A stretch of DNA of 7,082 nucleotides, from NCBI GenBank assembly GCA_903881535.1, contig CAIRTT010000289.1:1-7082 (forward strand), written 5' to 3'. Positions 5,510-7,082 of this stretch are shown piece after piece; position 1 is the stretch's first letter, and each line of letters opens with the position of its first letter. The notes beneath the pieces were generated by a model. It saw nothing but the letters and a program-made list of their open reading frames with translations, was not told the origin of the DNA and searched no databases. The position numbers and the translations under genes were made by a program. Source of the stretch: an uncultured Armatimonadota bacterium (lineage in GTDB: Bacteria > Armatimonadota > Armatimonadia > Armatimonadales > Armatimonadaceae).

Positions 5510-6370
5510 ATGAAGATTACGATGTACGGTTTTTGCGCTGTGGCCATTGCGGTCTGTGCGCCGCTTGTGCTGACTGGCTGCGGTGGCGGCACGATGCCGT
5601 TTCCTAACGGGGGCGGCAACACCGGCGGTGGCGGAAATGGCGGCGGTGCCAACCGCTCTGCAAAAGACATAATCATCACGGCTGTACAGACCGGCTTCTC
5701 CACTTATAAGACAGGTAAGGGCAGCGGACGTAAGCGCACGACTCGGAATGAGGATCCTACACCCAAATTTGTCTACGATGACTTTTACGAGCTCTGGGCA
5801 CGGCACACGCCCGAGGAAAACTACACACGACTTATCGAGTACTTCGAAGATGAAGCCTGCACCAAGCCCGCCGGCGAGTCCCGCTACGACAAGGTCTACG
5901 CAGACAATGGCGGTGAGTTCAAAGCGAGCGGTTACACAAAGATCAACGCAGGGCCTAAGGCTGGAACCACCGGAACCAGTAATGTTGATCTCGTCTATAC
6001 ACCTGAATTTCTGTACACGTTTTCCTTCATCTACGATATCCCCGGCTTTGCTAGCTCATCGATTATCGGGCGCTGGGACTCAACTGGCGGTGGCTATAAA
6101 ACGTACGAAAAAGACAATGAAGGCAACGTACGGCGCTACGAGTCTACTTACAGGAATGATGGGACATCAAGGTTGGTCTTCACCGATGAAAACGGTCTTG
6201 AGTTCACGCTTAACTTCATTGCCGATCAGTCCGGCACGGGCACGATTACCGGTAAGGACACCACGCTGCTCCCGGCTGACATCGTGTGGGATGCCAGTGG
6301 CTCTGGAACGATAACGTTCAAGGATGGCTCAACGGAGACATTTGAGAACTTCCAGTTCCGCAAGTCATGA
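5510..6370 (+). CDS. Lipoprotein of unknown function, copy 1
   Basis: A 286-residue secreted lipoprotein. Residues 1-23 form a signal peptide (Lys2, hydrophobic AVAIAVCAPLVL core) ending in the lipobox LTGC, with the lipidated Cys24. A glycine/asparagine-rich linker follows (about 25-47). Then comes a basic stretch GSGRKRTTRNED (71-82) and a likely beta-rich domain with EYFEDEACT, ADNGGEFKASGY, VYTPEFLYTFSF and GRWDSTGGGYK. The C-terminus contains GTGTITG and a related SGSGTITFKDGSTETF, resembling short beta repeats. I do not recognise a named family. No strong ribosome binding site precedes ATG 5510; ATG 5522 (Met5) is an alternative start but would remove the positive N-terminus. It follows the AbiE operon after 179 nt and precedes a close paralogue after 76 nt. 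A surface or periplasmic role is inferred only from the signal. Confidence 0.83.
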   Translation: MKITMYGFCAVAIAVCAPLVLTGCGGGTMPFPNGGGNTGGGGNGGGANRSAKDIIITAVQTGFSTYKTGKGSGRKRTTRNEDPTPKFVYDDFYELWARHTPEENYTRLIEYFEDEACTKPAGESRYDKVYADNGGEFKASGYTKINAGPKAGTTGTSNVDLVYTPEFLYTFSFIYDIPGFASSSIIGRWDSTGGGYKTYEKDNEGNVRRYESTYRNDGTSRLVFTDENGLEFTLNFIADQSGTGTITGKDTTLLPADIVWDASGSGTITFKDGSTETFENFQFRKS

Positions 6371-6446
6371 TGCAGCTTTGGTTACGAATAGGTAGCCCGC
6401 GGGCCTGGTTAGGAACCCGATGGGCGATTGTAAGGATAGGTGTAGC

Positions 6447-7082
6447 ATGAAAATTTCGATGTACGCTTTTTGCGCGGTGGCTATTGCTGTTTGTGCGCCG
6501 CTTGCGCTGACTGGCTGCGGCGGCGGCACGATGCCGTTCCCTAACGGTGGCGGTAACAACGGTGGCGGCGGAGGGAATGGCGGAGGTGCCAATCGCTCCG
6601 TCAAAGATGAAGTCATCAAGGCTGTACAGACCGGCTTTTCCACCTATAAGACAGTTAAGGGCAGCGGACGCAAGCGCACGACGCGAAACGAGGATCCAAA
6701 CCCAGCCCCTGCGTTTGATTCGTTTTATGAGCTTTGGTTTCTGACATCCGAGGATGGCCAAGGCGTCACCTACTTCGAGGATGAAGCCTGCACACTACCG
6801 GCTGGCTATTCCCGCTATGACCGCAACTATGCTGATAATGGTGGTGAATTCAAAGCATCCAGCTCGTTCAGCATCACCAAAGGACCTAAAGCGGGAGCGA
6901 CGGGAACCGGTCTGACTGAGCTCGTGTACACACCTGAATTTCTCTACACGTTCTCGTTTATTGGAGATGTTCCGGGCTACTACACCTACTCGACCACCGG
7001 ACGCTGGGACAGCAATGGCGGCGGCTACAAGTCCTACTCCAAGGATCAGAATGGCATTGTGCAGCGGTATGAGTCTACTTAC
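6447..7082 (+). CDS. Lipoprotein of unknown function, copy 2 (cut by the right edge)
   Basis: The frame runs from ATG 6447 to the window end without a stop: 212 residues of a paralogue of the preceding lipoprotein. It has the same signal peptide and lipobox (LALTGC, lipidated Cys24), a glycine-rich linker one residue longer, and the basic segment GSGRKRTTRNEDP. It continues through YFEDEACT, YADNGGEFKASS, VYTPEFLYTFSF, GRWDSNGGGYK and RYESTY. About nine differences separate the copies over the first 83 residues; the middle, around FYELW to YFEDEACT, diverges more and differs in length. The start is supported by AAGGATAGG (6432-6440), a better ribosome binding site than copy 1 has. By comparison with copy 1, about 70 residues are missing beyond the edge. 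Upstream, GGAACCCGA lies the same 27 nt before the ATG in both copies, consistent with tandem duplication of a roughly 937-bp unit. Confidence 0.88.
   Translation, partial: MKISMYAFCAVAIAVCAPLALTGCGGGTMPFPNGGGNNGGGGGNGGGANRSVKDEVIKAVQTGFSTYKTVKGSGRKRTTRNEDPNPAPAFDSFYELWFLTSEDGQGVTYFEDEACTLPAGYSRYDRNYADNGGEFKASSSFSITKGPKAGATGTGLTELVYTPEFLYTFSFIGDVPGYYTYSTTGRWDSNGGGYKSYSKDQNGIVQRYESTY

Noticed and set aside
5263..5607. A 114-codon + strand frame bridging the end of abiEii and the start of the lipoprotein gene
   Set aside because: It overlaps both real genes, and its C-terminal Cys-rich part is an out-of-frame reading of the lipoprotein signal peptide. Only the central stretch is kept, as a low-interest finding.
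6395..6404. GCCCGCGGGC palindrome between the lipoprotein genes, as a terminator
   Set aside because: A self-complementary 10-mer leaves no loop unless pairs are lost, and no U-tract follows.
5438..6761. Minus-strand frames rich in Pro opposite the lipoprotein genes
   Set aside because: The proline runs are the reverse reading of the glycine-rich linkers; there is no independent evidence of coding.

Overview
This is bacterial chromosomal DNA of moderate G+C with short intergenic gaps and every supported gene on the + strand. Two lipoprotein signal peptides at the right end show that the host makes lipoproteins. Nothing in the window fixes the phylum. There are no RNA genes, transposases or integrases. 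The content is typical of an accessory or defence-type region: tandemly duplicated small genes of unknown function, a Fic enzyme and an AbiE-like toxin-antitoxin pair.

Layout. Positions 2-262 are the 3' end of an unrecognised gene that enters from the left. After a 162-nt gap holding an 8-bp inverted repeat come two tandem DUF6933-like genes (425-949 and 976-1497). They arose by duplication of a 551-bp unit that includes the ribosome binding site. Their first 107 residues and last 11 residues are almost identical, but 55 residues in between have diverged. An AT-rich stretch (about 1551-1651) carries four TGTAATYG direct repeats at 30, 31 and 30-nt steps and leads into a Fic-family gene (1649-3160, TTG start). 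The same repeat recurs three times directly after the Fic gene (3156-3243). The first and last codons of the Fic gene lie in or against repeat copies.

Positions 3244-3359 hold nothing I can name beyond a short GC hairpin. Then comes a four-half-site symmetric operator (3362-3417) at the start of an abiEi-like antitoxin/repressor gene (3393-4439). It is followed 3 nt later by an abiEii-like nucleotidyltransferase gene (4443-5330). The gap 5331-5509 holds no gene I can support. The window ends with a tandem pair of paralogous lipoprotein genes (5510-6370, and 6447 to the right edge, where the second is cut).

How the genes work together. The AbiE pair is a self-contained, probably autorepressed toxin-antitoxin/phage-defence operon. 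The Fic gene is probably a separate unit controlled through, or carried with, its flanking repeats. The DUF6933 pair has no known function. The two lipoproteins are probably surface or periplasmic and unrelated to the TA genes. Any functional link between the DUF6933 pair, Fic and AbiE is inference from proximity only.
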